64,000 nt of DNA, taken from contig NZ_GG695976.1 of the NCBI RefSeq assembly GCF_000159955.1, positions 107,386-171,385 of the forward strand, in the 5' to 3' direction. The notes beneath the pieces were generated by a model. That model was not told the origin of the DNA. It searched no databases and was given only the letters and a program-made list of their open reading frames with translations. How positions within the stretch are numbered: position 1 is the stretch's first letter; the number at the start of each line of letters is the position of its first letter. Shown here piece after piece: positions 39,956 through 48,384 of the stretch. The translations under genes and the position numbers were made by a program. The DNA is from Paenibacillus sp. oral taxon 786 str. D14 (GTDB lineage Bacteria; Bacillota; Bacilli; Paenibacillales; Paenibacillaceae).

Positions 39956-40810
39956 TTATTCTTTGACGCCGCCCAACGCTACGCCGGCAATAATATACCG
40001 GGACAGCAAGAAGTAGACGATAAACAGAGGCAACGCCGTCAAAGCCAGACCCATGTAAATTGAACCGAATTCCGTCTTGTAAATATCGCCGCGCAGCAAG
40101 CTGACCATAATCGGCATCGTATATTTACTCTTATCTGTCAACAAAATGAGCGGCATAAACAGGTTATTCCAGTTCGCGACAAAGGCAAAAATCGCTTGCG
40201 TCGCAATCGCCGGCATCATCAGCGGCAGAATGATCCGGTTAAACGTCTTAAATTCGCCGGAGCCGTCGACACGCGCCGCTTCAACAATCTCAAGCGAGAG
40301 AGTACCCAGCAGGTACTGGCGCATGAAGAACACAACCGCTGGAGCCGCGATGGCTGGCAAAATCAAAGGCAACAGGTTGTTGGTCCAATGAATTTTGTAC
40401 ATAAATTGATAGAAACCAATCGAGCTGGCTTGAGCCGGAATCAGCATCACCGCCATAATAAAGGTAAAGAACGGCTGCCGCAACTTCCAGTTATAAGCGA
40501 CCAGACCATAGGCCGTCAGGGACGAGAAATAAACCGTCAACAAGGTAGCCGATCCCGAGATAATAAACGAGTTTATGAACCCTCGAACCGGATCAAAGCT
40601 CTTGTCCAGCAGCACCTTCAGGTTGCTCATCATATGAGTGGATGGAAGCAACGAGAGGCCCGCTTGAATTTCCGCCGTCGAACGCGTAGCGTTCACGAAC
40701 ATGATCCAGAATGGAAGGATACTGAGGAGTGCCAGCAAAATACATACGACATATACAATCGTCCGATTAATTCGGAGGGCGACCGCACTGCCTTCTTTAA
40801 TTTTTTCCAT
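39956..40810 (-). CDS. ABC sugar transporter permease, MalG/GanQ/MsmG type
   Basis: 284-aa inner-membrane permease: opening helix VYVVCILLALLSILPFWIMFVNATRS, EAA loop SLEIVEAARVDGSGEFKTFNRIILPLMMP near residue 180, and the ending RYIIAGVALGGVKE typical of CUT1 MalG-like subunits. Strong AAGGGGAGGTG ribosome site. Last gene of the operon binding protein-permease-permease; no ATPase gene nearby, so a shared MsmK-like ATPase is expected. Confidence 0.9.
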   Translation of the reverse strand: MEKIKEGSAVALRINRTIVYVVCILLALLSILPFWIMFVNATRSTAEIQAGLSLLPSTHMMSNLKVLLDKSFDPVRGFINSFIISGSATLLTVYFSSLTAYGLVAYNWKLRQPFFTFIMAVMLIPAQASSIGFYQFMYKIHWTNNLLPLILPAIAAPAVVFFMRQYLLGTLSLEIVEAARVDGSGEFKTFNRIILPLMMPAIATQAIFAFVANWNNLFMPLILLTDKSKYTMPIMVSLLRGDIYKTEFGSIYMGLALTALPLFIVYFLLSRYIIAGVALGGVKE

Positions 40811-40813
40811 GGC

Positions 40814-41785
40814 TTACACCTCCCCTTTCATTGCTGCACGCTCTGCTTTTCTTTGTTCTTTGATCGCTTTATTTAATTTCGCCGCATCCCGGTCACGCAT
40901 CAGATAGAACAGGATGGCGGACAACACGGCAGCAATAACGAACAGAATCATACTTGCGGCTGCCGCACGGTTATACATATAACTTCCTTTAAACGCTTGC
41001 CCGTAGATAAACATCGAGGTGGTCAGCGTTGCGTCGTCCGGTCCGCCTTGAAGGAACAGCTGCGGAATATCGAACATCGTCAGACCGCCGATCATCGACG
41101 TAATTAATGTATATAACATGATGGTGCGCAGACTTGGCAGTGTAATCTTGAAGAAGGTCTGCCAGCCGTTGGCTCCGTCAATCGCAGCGGACTCGAAGAT
41201 CGACGGATTGATCCCCATTACACCTGCAATCAAAATAATCATGGTGTTCCCGTACCACATCCAGAATTGAATGAAGGAAACGATCCCACGTGCGGTCGTC
41301 TTATCCTGCAGGAAGAAGATCGGAGCATCGGACCAACCAAGCAGCTGGAACAAGCTGTTCACCGGCCCCATCGGATATGCAAACAGAGAGCTAAAAAGCA
41401 CTGCAATCGTACTTGCAGTGATAATATTCGGCATATAGAGCAGGATCTTAAACGCGCCCTGGCCTTTAATGTTCAGACGTTTATTCGTAAACCAGGCCGT
41501 CAGCAACAGCGCAAGACCTATCTGCGGAATAAAGTTAACGATCCAGAGGATAAACGTATTCGCGAGAGATTTCTTGAAAGAAGCATTTTCTAGAATCAGA
41601 TCTTTAAAGTTCTGAAACGGGTTATCGAGAATTTCCAATGGTTTGGGGATGATCCCCTGTAAATTAGTGAAACCGATAACGGCGGTATATAGAATCGGAT
41701 ACAGTGAAAAAACCAAAAAAGCCAACACAAATGGCAACGTAAAATAGTAACCGTATCTCGAATAATTGACACCTTTGCGGCGCAT
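40814..41785 (-). CDS. ABC sugar transporter permease, MalF/GanP/MsmF type
   Basis: 323-aa permease from the ATG at 41785 (AAGAGGTG upstream; the frame runs 19 codons further but with a non-family, Pro/His-rich beginning). It has about six to seven helices, the EAA loop FESAAIDGANGWQTFFKITLPSLR near residue 220, and the N-terminal YYFTLPFVLAFLVFSLYPILYTAVIGF helix. Three bases separate it from the partner permease. Confidence 0.9.
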   Translation of the reverse strand: MRRKGVNYSRYGYYFTLPFVLAFLVFSLYPILYTAVIGFTNLQGIIPKPLEILDNPFQNFKDLILENASFKKSLANTFILWIVNFIPQIGLALLLTAWFTNKRLNIKGQGAFKILLYMPNIITASTIAVLFSSLFAYPMGPVNSLFQLLGWSDAPIFFLQDKTTARGIVSFIQFWMWYGNTMIILIAGVMGINPSIFESAAIDGANGWQTFFKITLPSLRTIMLYTLITSMIGGLTMFDIPQLFLQGGPDDATLTTSMFIYGQAFKGSYMYNRAAAASMILFVIAAVLSAILFYLMRDRDAAKLNKAIKEQRKAERAAMKGEV

Positions 41786-41855
41786 GCTTTCACCTCTTTC
41801 ATGGATATGAAGGGGCGGGTTATACTCCCCGCCCCTTCGCATCTACTGCGTATTC

Positions 41856-43265
41856 TTATTCGCTGTCGATGCCAAGTTGGTCTTTCACTTGTTGTTTGAA
41901 GGTTTTGATCGCATCGTCACGGGATTTGTTACCTGCCGTGTATTCACGAACTTGATCGCGCCACAGTTTGTTGATCGTTTCGTCGTATTGCGTCAAGTTC
42001 TTACCGGAAGCATTTTCGTTCGCTGGAACGAAGATGTCAAACATGTTTTGACCGCCCAGCATTGCAACTTCACCGTTCGATTTCGCCATCACCACGGAGG
42101 AAGCTACGCTATCCTTCGTACCTGCTTCGCCCTCTTTCATCGTACCGTTTGCCCAATAATATTGGAGGCCGGTTTCGGAGGTATCCAGCGTTACCCAGTG
42201 AATGAAATCAGCAACCGCTTTCTTCTTCGCTTCGTCTTTCGTTACGTCTTTGTTAGCCAAGAGCCAAGTACCGCCCCAGAAGAACCCTGTTGGAGATTCA
42301 GTTACAGCCCAATCACCGTTTGTATCTTTAACTTGACCGTTCATGACATAGTTGATCAACCAAGCCGGACCAAAGAACCCGAAGATCGGTTGAGCGCCGG
42401 AGCCAGACATGTCAGCATACCAAGCTTCCGTCCAGTCTTGCGTATCGTTGTGGTAACCGTTGTCTTTCAACTTCTTGGAGAGATCCAAGAACTCTTCACG
42501 CTTCGGATCGATGTACAGTTTGCCGTCAACGATCCATCCTTTGTCGGAGCTGTTCTCGATCGCGTGCCAGATATCACCGTCACCGGATACGATACCATAG
42601 CCTTTCGCTTTCAGCTTCGCAGCTGCATCGAAGAACTTATCCCAACCAGGACCAACTTCATTTTTGATAGCAGCTGGGTCATCTGTCCCGAATACGTCTT
42701 TCGCAATCGAACGACGATAGATGAAAGCGCCGCCAGTTGCTTGGTAGCCAAGAGCTTTCAGCTCGCCATCTTTACTACCGATATCTACGGAGTATTGAGC
42801 GATGCCAGCATCTTTAACCATTTGGTCAGTCAAGCCCAGGTCAGCGTAGTTCGCTGCATACCCGGAAGCGTCGCCTTGCGTATATTTCAGAACGAACGCT
42901 GCTTCAGCAGCATAAATGTCCGGGGCGTCTTTGCCGCCGCCAGCCAAAGCTTGGTCAAGCGCAGGTTGGTAAGCGCCATCCGTTGTAGCGATAACCGTTG
43001 TTTTGAATTCAACATTAGCGTCTGGATGCGTTTCCAAATATTTTGTAGTCATATTTGGAATTTCATCCGTGAAGCTCCACAGATTGATGGTAACCTTTTC
43101 GCCGCTGGAACCTTTACCTGCGGAAGAATTCGTTTCCGTAGGTGTTGTATTGTTCGAGGACGACTCATTCTTGGAATTGCCGCCGCAAGCCGTGAGAGCT
43201 GTTGTCATCACCAGCAAGGCGGAGATCCCGATCAACAGGTGTTTCATACGTTTCATGCGTTTCAT
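41856..43265 (-). CDS. Sugar-binding lipoprotein of a CUT1 ABC transporter
   Basis: 469-aa protein with lipobox ALTAC (signal peptide about residues 8-30), a Ser/Asn/Thr-rich linker and a periplasmic-binding fold (VTINLWSFTDEIPNMTTKYLETHPD..). The start is at 43265: AGGGGAGG lies six bases before the ATG. The first three codons pairs are a 9-nt tandem repeat (ATGAAACGN three times), giving alternative in-frame starts. Ligand unknown; similarity is to cyclodextrin/maltose or cellobiose-type receptors only in the broad sense. First gene of the operon; a cre-like palindrome is upstream. Confidence 0.88.
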   Translation of the reverse strand: MKRMKRMKHLLIGISALLVMTTALTACGGNSKNESSSNNTTPTETNSSAGKGSSGEKVTINLWSFTDEIPNMTTKYLETHPDANVEFKTTVIATTDGAYQPALDQALAGGGKDAPDIYAAEAAFVLKYTQGDASGYAANYADLGLTDQMVKDAGIAQYSVDIGSKDGELKALGYQATGGAFIYRRSIAKDVFGTDDPAAIKNEVGPGWDKFFDAAAKLKAKGYGIVSGDGDIWHAIENSSDKGWIVDGKLYIDPKREEFLDLSKKLKDNGYHNDTQDWTEAWYADMSGSGAQPIFGFFGPAWLINYVMNGQVKDTNGDWAVTESPTGFFWGGTWLLANKDVTKDEAKKKAVADFIHWVTLDTSETGLQYYWANGTMKEGEAGTKDSVASSVVMAKSNGEVAMLGGQNMFDIFVPANENASGKNLTQYDETINKLWRDQVREYTAGNKSRDDAIKTFKQQVKDQLGIDSE

Positions 43266-43347
43266 GCTTTGCCTCCCCTTTTGTTTACTCTTCTCGGTAT
43301 TTTGTAACCGCATTCACATTTTAATACATCTTTTTGTTCTCCATAAG

Positions 43348-43357
43348 TAAGCGCTTA
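43348..43357. promoter_or_regulatory. cre-like palindrome before the sugar transporter operon
   Basis: TAAGCGCTTA, within GTAAGCGCTTAT, similar to the centre of CcpA cre sites (TGNAANCGNTNNCA) but lacking the outer TG/CA. About 80 bp upstream of the binding-protein gene. Confidence 0.4.
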
Positions 43358-43421
43358 TTGGGAAAAGTTCAACTATTTTTGGGTCTTGAGATCGAGGGGG
43401 CTTCTTCAGACTCAAATCAGA

Positions 43422-43450
43422 ATGACAATTGTCATCTCAATGTCATGACA
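43422..43450. promoter_or_regulatory. Two adjacent palindromes before the yvfRSTU-like operon
   Basis: ATGACAATTGTCAT (43422-43435, 14-bp perfect palindrome) and TGTCATGACA (43441-43450, 10-bp perfect palindrome), centres 17 bp apart. Both contain TGACA/TGTCA half-sites. The second resembles the TCATGAC/GTCATGA site recalled for DesR; the operon encodes a DesR-like regulator, so it is a good candidate target. Confidence 0.6.
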
Positions 43451-43546
43451 GTCCTTACTAACGGGGGGATCGCCGTTCCTCTATGCTTAAATTAGCGGAG
43501 GGAGAACTTACCAAGGCGAAACCTTAAATAGGAGGCGAAGTGTTTC

Positions 43547-44458
43547 GTGGAACCTATTATTGAAATGAAGGACGTCAGCAAGAGCTTCAAAGATAAAAAA
43601 GCGGTAGATCATCTATCATTTACCATTTCCAAAGGCACCATCACCGCCATTCTTGGGCCTAACGGAGCCGGGAAGACAACGGCAGTCTCCATGCTGCTCG
43701 GCTTGCTGGAGCCAACAACCGGAACGATCAAGCTGTTCGGGAAGCCGCCCAAAGACCGCTCAGTCCGTGAGCGGACCGGTGCGATGCTGCAAGAGGTAAG
43801 CGTGATGGATCGGCTAAAGGTACGCGAAATCCTGGAGCTGATTCGCAGCTACTACCCCAACCCGATGGCGATGGACGAATTGGTTCGTCTGACGGGGTTG
43901 TCCGATAGCGATTTAAACCGCTATGCCGAGAAGCTGTCCGGCGGGCAAAAGCGCAGCCTTAGCTTTGCCCTTGCTTTGGCGGGGAACCCTGAACTGGTCT
44001 TCTTTGATGAGCCCACAGTGGGGCTGGACATCACGGCGCGCCGCCGCTTCTGGGACAGCATCCGCAAGTTGGCCGCGCAAGGGAAGACGATCGTCTTCAC
44101 GACGCATTACCTGCAGGAAGCCGACGATATCGCTGATCGGATCCTGCTATTTAACCGGGGATCCTTGGTCGCCGACGGCACGCCCGAAGCGATCAAATCG
44201 CGTATTGTCAAACGTTCGATTTCCTTCCTTGCCGACGGCGACGGCCCAGAACTGCGGAGCCGGCTGCTGGCGCTCTCCCCTGTCGCGGAATGCTACAACA
44301 AAGACGGACGTATCCATGTGACAACGGAGGATACCGACGCAGCATTGGCAGCATTGTTTACCGCCGGTCTGCCCGTGCACGACATCCAGATCGAGCAAGG
44401 ACGGTTGGATGAAGCGTTCGAACAGCTAACGACAAACCATGAAGAGGAGGCAATCTAA
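43547..44458 (+). CDS. ABC transporter ATPase (YvfR/YfiL/linearmycin-type)
   Basis: 303-aa ATPase: Walker A GPNGAGKTT near residue 38, signature LSGGQKRSLSFALA, Walker B LVFFDEPTVGLD, plus a C-terminal domain of about 85 aa typical of drug/peptide exporter ATPases. GTG start, AGGAGG about 11 bases upstream. The gene order ATPase-permease-kinase-regulator is that of Bacillus yvfRSTU; related yfiLMN/lnrLMN exports linearmycin-type polyenes. The substrate here is unknown. Confidence 0.9.
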   Translation: MEPIIEMKDVSKSFKDKKAVDHLSFTISKGTITAILGPNGAGKTTAVSMLLGLLEPTTGTIKLFGKPPKDRSVRERTGAMLQEVSVMDRLKVREILELIRSYYPNPMAMDELVRLTGLSDSDLNRYAEKLSGGQKRSLSFALALAGNPELVFFDEPTVGLDITARRRFWDSIRKLAAQGKTIVFTTHYLQEADDIADRILLFNRGSLVADGTPEAIKSRIVKRSISFLADGDGPELRSRLLALSPVAECYNKDGRIHVTTEDTDAALAALFTAGLPVHDIQIEQGRLDEAFEQLTTNHEEEAI

Positions 44459-44460
44459 CG

Positions 44461-45198
44461 ATGCGTACCATTACGATGCAATGTAAAGCGGAAATGCTTC
44501 GGGTGATCCGCAACCCCTATTATGTATTTTGGTCGTTGTTGATGCCGGTCTTGTTCTACTTTATCTTCACGCGGGTCGTTAATACCGGGGCCGACAATCC
44601 GAGTGAATGGCGGGCGTATTACCTGATGTCCATGACGACCTTCAGCGTAATGGGGTCGGCGATTATGACGCTTGGCATCCGCCTGGTGCAGGAGCGTACC
44701 CAAGGCTGGGCGACCTTCATGCGAATCACGCCGCTGCCCGGTTCGATTTATTTCTTCGGCAAAATGTTCGGCCAAACCATGATGCACCTGTTTTCCGTAG
44801 TGTTTATTTTTATCGCGGGGTATTTAATTAACGGGGTAACACTGCCTTGGTATCTGTGGATTTCCAGCGGGTTGTGGATCATTGCAGCTTCGCTTCCTTT
44901 TCTCGCGTTGGGGACGCTGGTGGGGCTGATGAAACGCGTGGATACGGCGAGCGGCGTCAGCAACGTTTTGTATCTGCTTCTAGCCGTCTCGGGCGGCATG
45001 TGGATGCCATTCGAAGTGCTGCCCAAGGTGATGCAGGCCATCGGCAAATGGCTGCCCTCCTACCAGTTCGGAAGCGGTGCCTGGTCCATCGTTCAGGGGG
45101 ATGCGCCGAGTTGGCAAAGCGTGCTGATTTTGCTGGGCTACCTCTTTCTGTTTATGGTACTATCCACATATATCCGAAAAAAACAGGAAGCGGTGTAA
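44461..45198 (+). CDS. ABC-2 permease (YvfS-like)
   Basis: 245-aa membrane protein with six predicted helices (e.g. residues 20-36, 60-80, 105-130) and the ABC-2 type motif GGMWMPFEVLPKVMQAIGKWLPSYQFG. GAGGAGG ribosome site, two bases after the ATPase gene. Partner of the upstream ATPase. Confidence 0.9.
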   Translation: MRTITMQCKAEMLRVIRNPYYVFWSLLMPVLFYFIFTRVVNTGADNPSEWRAYYLMSMTTFSVMGSAIMTLGIRLVQERTQGWATFMRITPLPGSIYFFGKMFGQTMMHLFSVVFIFIAGYLINGVTLPWYLWISSGLWIIAASLPFLALGTLVGLMKRVDTASGVSNVLYLLLAVSGGMWMPFEVLPKVMQAIGKWLPSYQFGSGAWSIVQGDAPSWQSVLILLGYLFLFMVLSTYIRKKQEAV

Positions 45199-45204
45199 TT
45201 TCAA

Positions 45205-46419
45205 ATGCGGTTCGGCAAGTTCGAGTTCGAATGGTTTCCGAAAAAATACGGCTGGTTCCCCTACATCTGGCCGATCTACTTGGTTCTTCCTTTCTTCAAC
45301 ATTCGGGGAGAGCATGGAATCAAGCTGTGGATCGGCTGCGCGATGATCGTCTTGTTTGCCGTGACCTACCGCCAGTTATATTGGGTTACCGGCAAAGTAT
45401 TTAACCTCTGGCTTGCGCTGCAAATGGCACTCATCCTCGCGCTCTGCATGTTCTATAGCCCGTATAACTTCTATTTGGGCTTCTTCACCTCGAACTTTAT
45501 CGGTTGGTACACCGATCACAAGAAGTTCCATGTCGCCATTTCCTGCTTTGCTGCGGTGGAGGTGCTGTCGCTCCTGTTCGGCGCCCGGGATCTGGTGGCC
45601 GGCGACCTGCCGTTCATGATGCCCTTCCTCGTGATCATGCTGGTGATGCCTTACGGCATCCGTTCGATGGCGAGACGGCAGCAATTGGAGCAGGAGCTCG
45701 ACCGGGCGAACGAGCAGATTAAGGAGCTGATCAAGCGGGAGGAACGCATGCGAATCGCCCGCGATTTGCACGATACGCTTGGGCATACCTTATCCCTGAT
45801 CACGCTCAAAAGCCAGCTCGTCGAGAAGCTCGCCGCCAAAGACGCCGAACGGGCCCAAGCCGAGGCGCGGGAGATCCAGCGCACCTCCCGGGCCGCGCTG
45901 CGGCAAGTGCGGGAGCTCGTCTCCGACATGCGGGCGATCACCGTCGCTGAGGCGCTGGCGGAAGCCGGCGAGATCCTGCGTGCGGCCGACATCGCCTTTG
46001 ACGTAGAAGGCGATCCGCGGCTGACCGGCGTGTCGGACTTGACGCAGAACATCGTCAGCCTCTGCATTAAAGAGGCGGTGACGAACATCGTCAAGCATAG
46101 CCGGGCCACGCGCTGCGCCGTCACGATCGAGACCGCACCGGCGGAGGTGCGGCTGCAGATCGAGGACAACGGGATCGGGTTGTCCTCGCGGAAAGTGGGC
46201 AGCGACGGGGTGTCCTCGCTGCCGGGCAACAGCGCCGCGGGCAACGGCCTGAAGGGCATGGCCGAGCGGTTGTCGCTGATCGACGGCACATTAACCGTCG
46301 GAGCGGGGAGCCTGGAAGGCTCGGACGGTTCCGAGGCCGGCTCCGGCCGGGGCACTCGGCTGCAGATCACCATCCCGCTGATCGTGAAAGAAGCTGCCAA
46401 AGAAGGTGAAACCGCATGA
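45205..46419 (+). CDS. Sensor histidine kinase, DesK/YvfT type
   Basis: 404-aa kinase with four to five membrane helices in residues 20-155, a coiled linker (LEQELDRANEQIKELIKREE, like the DesK two-helix coiled coil), the HisKA_3 phosphoacceptor ARDLHDTLGHTL (His189), and the ATP-binding motifs KEAVTNIVKHS, EDNGIG and GNGLKGMAERL. A Gly/Ser-rich insertion near residue 365 is unusual. No clear ribosome site; probably coupled to the permease six bases upstream. It should phosphorylate the overlapping response regulator. Confidence 0.92.
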   Translation: MRFGKFEFEWFPKKYGWFPYIWPIYLVLPFFNIRGEHGIKLWIGCAMIVLFAVTYRQLYWVTGKVFNLWLALQMALILALCMFYSPYNFYLGFFTSNFIGWYTDHKKFHVAISCFAAVEVLSLLFGARDLVAGDLPFMMPFLVIMLVMPYGIRSMARRQQLEQELDRANEQIKELIKREERMRIARDLHDTLGHTLSLITLKSQLVEKLAAKDAERAQAEAREIQRTSRAALRQVRELVSDMRAITVAEALAEAGEILRAADIAFDVEGDPRLTGVSDLTQNIVSLCIKEAVTNIVKHSRATRCAVTIETAPAEVRLQIEDNGIGLSSRKVGSDGVSSLPGNSAAGNGLKGMAERLSLIDGTLTVGAGSLEGSDGSEAGSGRGTRLQITIPLIVKEAAKEGETA

Positions 46420-47018
46420 TTCGCATCGTCATTGCCGAGGATCAACGTATGCTGCGGGGAGCGCTGGCCTCCCTGCTCGATCTGGAGGACGACCTCGAGG
46501 TTGTCGGTCAGGCAGGGGATGGCGCGGAGGCGCTGGCGCTCATCGAGAAGCTGCGCCCCGATGTCTGCCTAATGGACATCGAGATGCCGCTGATGAGCGG
46601 ACTGGAGGTGGCCGAGCGGCTGCAGGCCCAGGGATCGCCGTGCCGCGTTATCATCCTGACGACGTTCGCGCGGCCGGGCTACTTCGAGCGGGCGGTGAAA
46701 ACCGGCGTCCAAGGCTACCTGCTCAAGGATGAATCCAGCGATCGGCTGGCGGAAGCGATCCGGCGGGTGAAGGCCGGCCACCGCGAGGCTTCGCCGGAGC
46801 TGGTCTTCGGCAGTCTCCGCCGGGACAATCCCTTGACCGCCCGCGAGCAGGAGATTCTGAGGCTGGCCGCCAAAGGCTGCACCGCCAGCGAGATTGCGGC
46901 TTCCCTGCACTTGTCCTACGGCACCGTCCGCAATTATATTTCCGAAATTTTGAACAAGCTGGAGGTCAAAAGCCGCATCGAAGCGGTCCGCCTCGCCGAA
47001 GAGAACGGTTGGATTTAA
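46416..47018 (+). CDS. NarL/DesR-family response regulator (YvfU-like)
   Basis: 200-aa regulator with receiver acidic pocket Glu8-Asp9, phospho-site Asp54 (MDIEMP), TTFARPGYFERAVKTGVQGYLLKD as in DesR, and a LuxR-type helix-turn-helix (LTAREQEILRLAAKGCTASEIAASLHLSYGTVRNYIS). Its ATG overlaps the kinase stop by four bases (ATGA). Likely binds the palindromes at 43422-43450 and activates the transporter operon (inference). Confidence 0.93.
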   Translation: MIRIVIAEDQRMLRGALASLLDLEDDLEVVGQAGDGAEALALIEKLRPDVCLMDIEMPLMSGLEVAERLQAQGSPCRVIILTTFARPGYFERAVKTGVQGYLLKDESSDRLAEAIRRVKAGHREASPELVFGSLRRDNPLTAREQEILRLAAKGCTASEIAASLHLSYGTVRNYISEILNKLEVKSRIEAVRLAEENGWI

Positions 47019-47038
47019 GCACACACGTGAGACGTGCA

Positions 47039-47072
47039 AAAGGACGCCGAGGTCGGCGTCCTTATGAGTTAT
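47039..47072 (+). terminator. Terminator of the yvfRSTU-like operon
   Basis: Stem AAGGACGCCGA / TCGGCGTCCTT with a short loop, followed by ATGAGTTATTTT. The T-run is imperfect. Confidence 0.65.
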
Positions 47073-47090
47073 TTTCGGGATGCAATCTAT

Positions 47091-47263
47091 TCGATTTTTC
47101 GCATACATCCACGCGTTTGACGATCAAAAATCCGAATTGTATTCGATTTTTCATATAGATTCTTGGAGTTTGGGGTGGGATCGGCAAAATCTGTATGAAA
47201 TTTCATATACAATCCTTTGAAATCGCCGAAATCCCCAAAATATACTTGATTTTTCGCATACAT
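47091..47263. repeat. 52-bp direct tandem repeat, 3-4 copies
   Basis: Units start at about 47093, 47145, 47197 and 47248 with the conserved beginning GATTTTTCGCATACAT (identical in units 1 and 4; units 2 and 3 are variants with TTTCATATA). The period is 51-52 bp. It lies between two convergent genes and differs from the four-unit inverted elements. No coding evidence. Confidence 0.65.
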
Positions 47264-47316
47264 TTAGGACGGCAAAGTGACATCCCCTGACTTCCCCCGT
47301 GATTCCTTCCCCAACT

Positions 47317-48276
47317 TTAACTCCCGGTCGGGCCGCTCCAATCATGCACCATGCTGCCCTCCAGGAACTTCTCGCAGTCCATGGCCGCCATGCAGCCGGA
47401 CCCCGCCGCGGTGATCGCTTGGCGGTAACGCGTATCCTGTACGTCGCCGCAAGCAAATACCCCTGGCACGTTCGTCTCCGTGGTTCCCGGCTTCACAACG
47501 ATATAGCCGTGTTCGTCGGTCTCCACTGCGCCGCCGAGAAACTTCGTGTTTGGCGTATGACCAATCGCCACGAACACCCCGTCGGCCTCCAGCAGCTCCT
47601 CCTGACCATCGGCATTGTTCCGCACCTTCAGGCCCTTCACTTTGACGCCGCCCTCATCCGTCACCACTTCCAACGGTGTACGGTTCAGCGCCCAGCGGAT
47701 TTTCTCGTTGGCTTTGGCGCGATCCTGCATGATTTTGGAGGCGCGCAGCTCCTCCCGCCGATGCACGATCGTTACCTCGGTCGCGAATCGCGTCAGGAAG
47801 TTCGCCTCCTCCATAGCGGAGTCACCGCCTCCGACGACGAGGAGTTTTTTGCCGCGGAAAAAGAACCCGTCGCAGGTCGCGCAGGTACTAACCCCTCGGC
47901 CCACGTTCTCTTGCTCGCCTGGGATACCCAGATATTTCGCCGATGCCCCGGTCGATATAATTACCGATTCGGACTCTAGCACCTGACCGCCTTCCAGCGT
48001 CACTTGAAACGGCCGCTTGGAGAAATCCACCTTCTCCACCCAGCCGCTCCGAAATTCTGCACCAAACCGTTCCGCTTGCTTGCGCATGTTATCCATCAGC
48101 TCAGGGCCCATAATTCCTTCCGGAAAGCCAGGAAAATTTTCCACTTCCGTCGTCGTGGTCAACTGGCCGCCCGGCTCCAATCCCTCGATCACCACCGGGC
48201 TCAGATTCGCCCGCGCCAAATAAATCGCCGCCGTTAATCCGGCCGGCCCCGTTCCAATCACCAATACTTTGTGCAT
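47317..48276 (-). CDS. trxB: Thioredoxin reductase (NADPH)
   Basis: Reduces thioredoxin with NADPH through FAD and a redox disulfide. 319 aa: FAD motif VIGTGPAGLTAA near residue 6, active-site Cys132-Ala-Thr-Cys135 in STCATCDGFFF, NADPH motif VVGGGDSAMEEA, and C-terminal GVFACGDVQDTRYRQAITAAGSG. AAGGAGG upstream. The position beside the TPR gene and the his region agrees with Bacillus (trxB, yvcD). Confidence 0.96.
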   Translation of the reverse strand: MHKVLVIGTGPAGLTAAIYLARANLSPVVIEGLEPGGQLTTTTEVENFPGFPEGIMGPELMDNMRKQAERFGAEFRSGWVEKVDFSKRPFQVTLEGGQVLESESVIISTGASAKYLGIPGEQENVGRGVSTCATCDGFFFRGKKLLVVGGGDSAMEEANFLTRFATEVTIVHRREELRASKIMQDRAKANEKIRWALNRTPLEVVTDEGGVKVKGLKVRNNADGQEELLEADGVFVAIGHTPNTKFLGGAVETDEHGYIVVKPGTTETNVPGVFACGDVQDTRYRQAITAAGSGCMAAMDCEKFLEGSMVHDWSGPTGS

Positions 48277-48384
48277 ACGCTCGTACCTCCTTGGTTCCTA
48301 GGAAATAGCTCGACCCGTCGATTCCTATGTAAATGGAATACTCCATCAAATTTTCCCCAAGTTGGACCTGCTTTACCCATCAAA

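Noticed and set aside
41877-43307. 476-codon + strand frame opposite the sugar-binding lipoprotein gene
   Set aside because: The frame follows from codon bias of the real gene; the protein is low in family-like motifs and would begin at the other gene's stop.
43446-43495. Sigma-A promoter TGACAG / TATGCT before the yvfRSTU-like operon
   Set aside because: Spacing between the candidate boxes is far outside 16-18 bp, so I did not list it.
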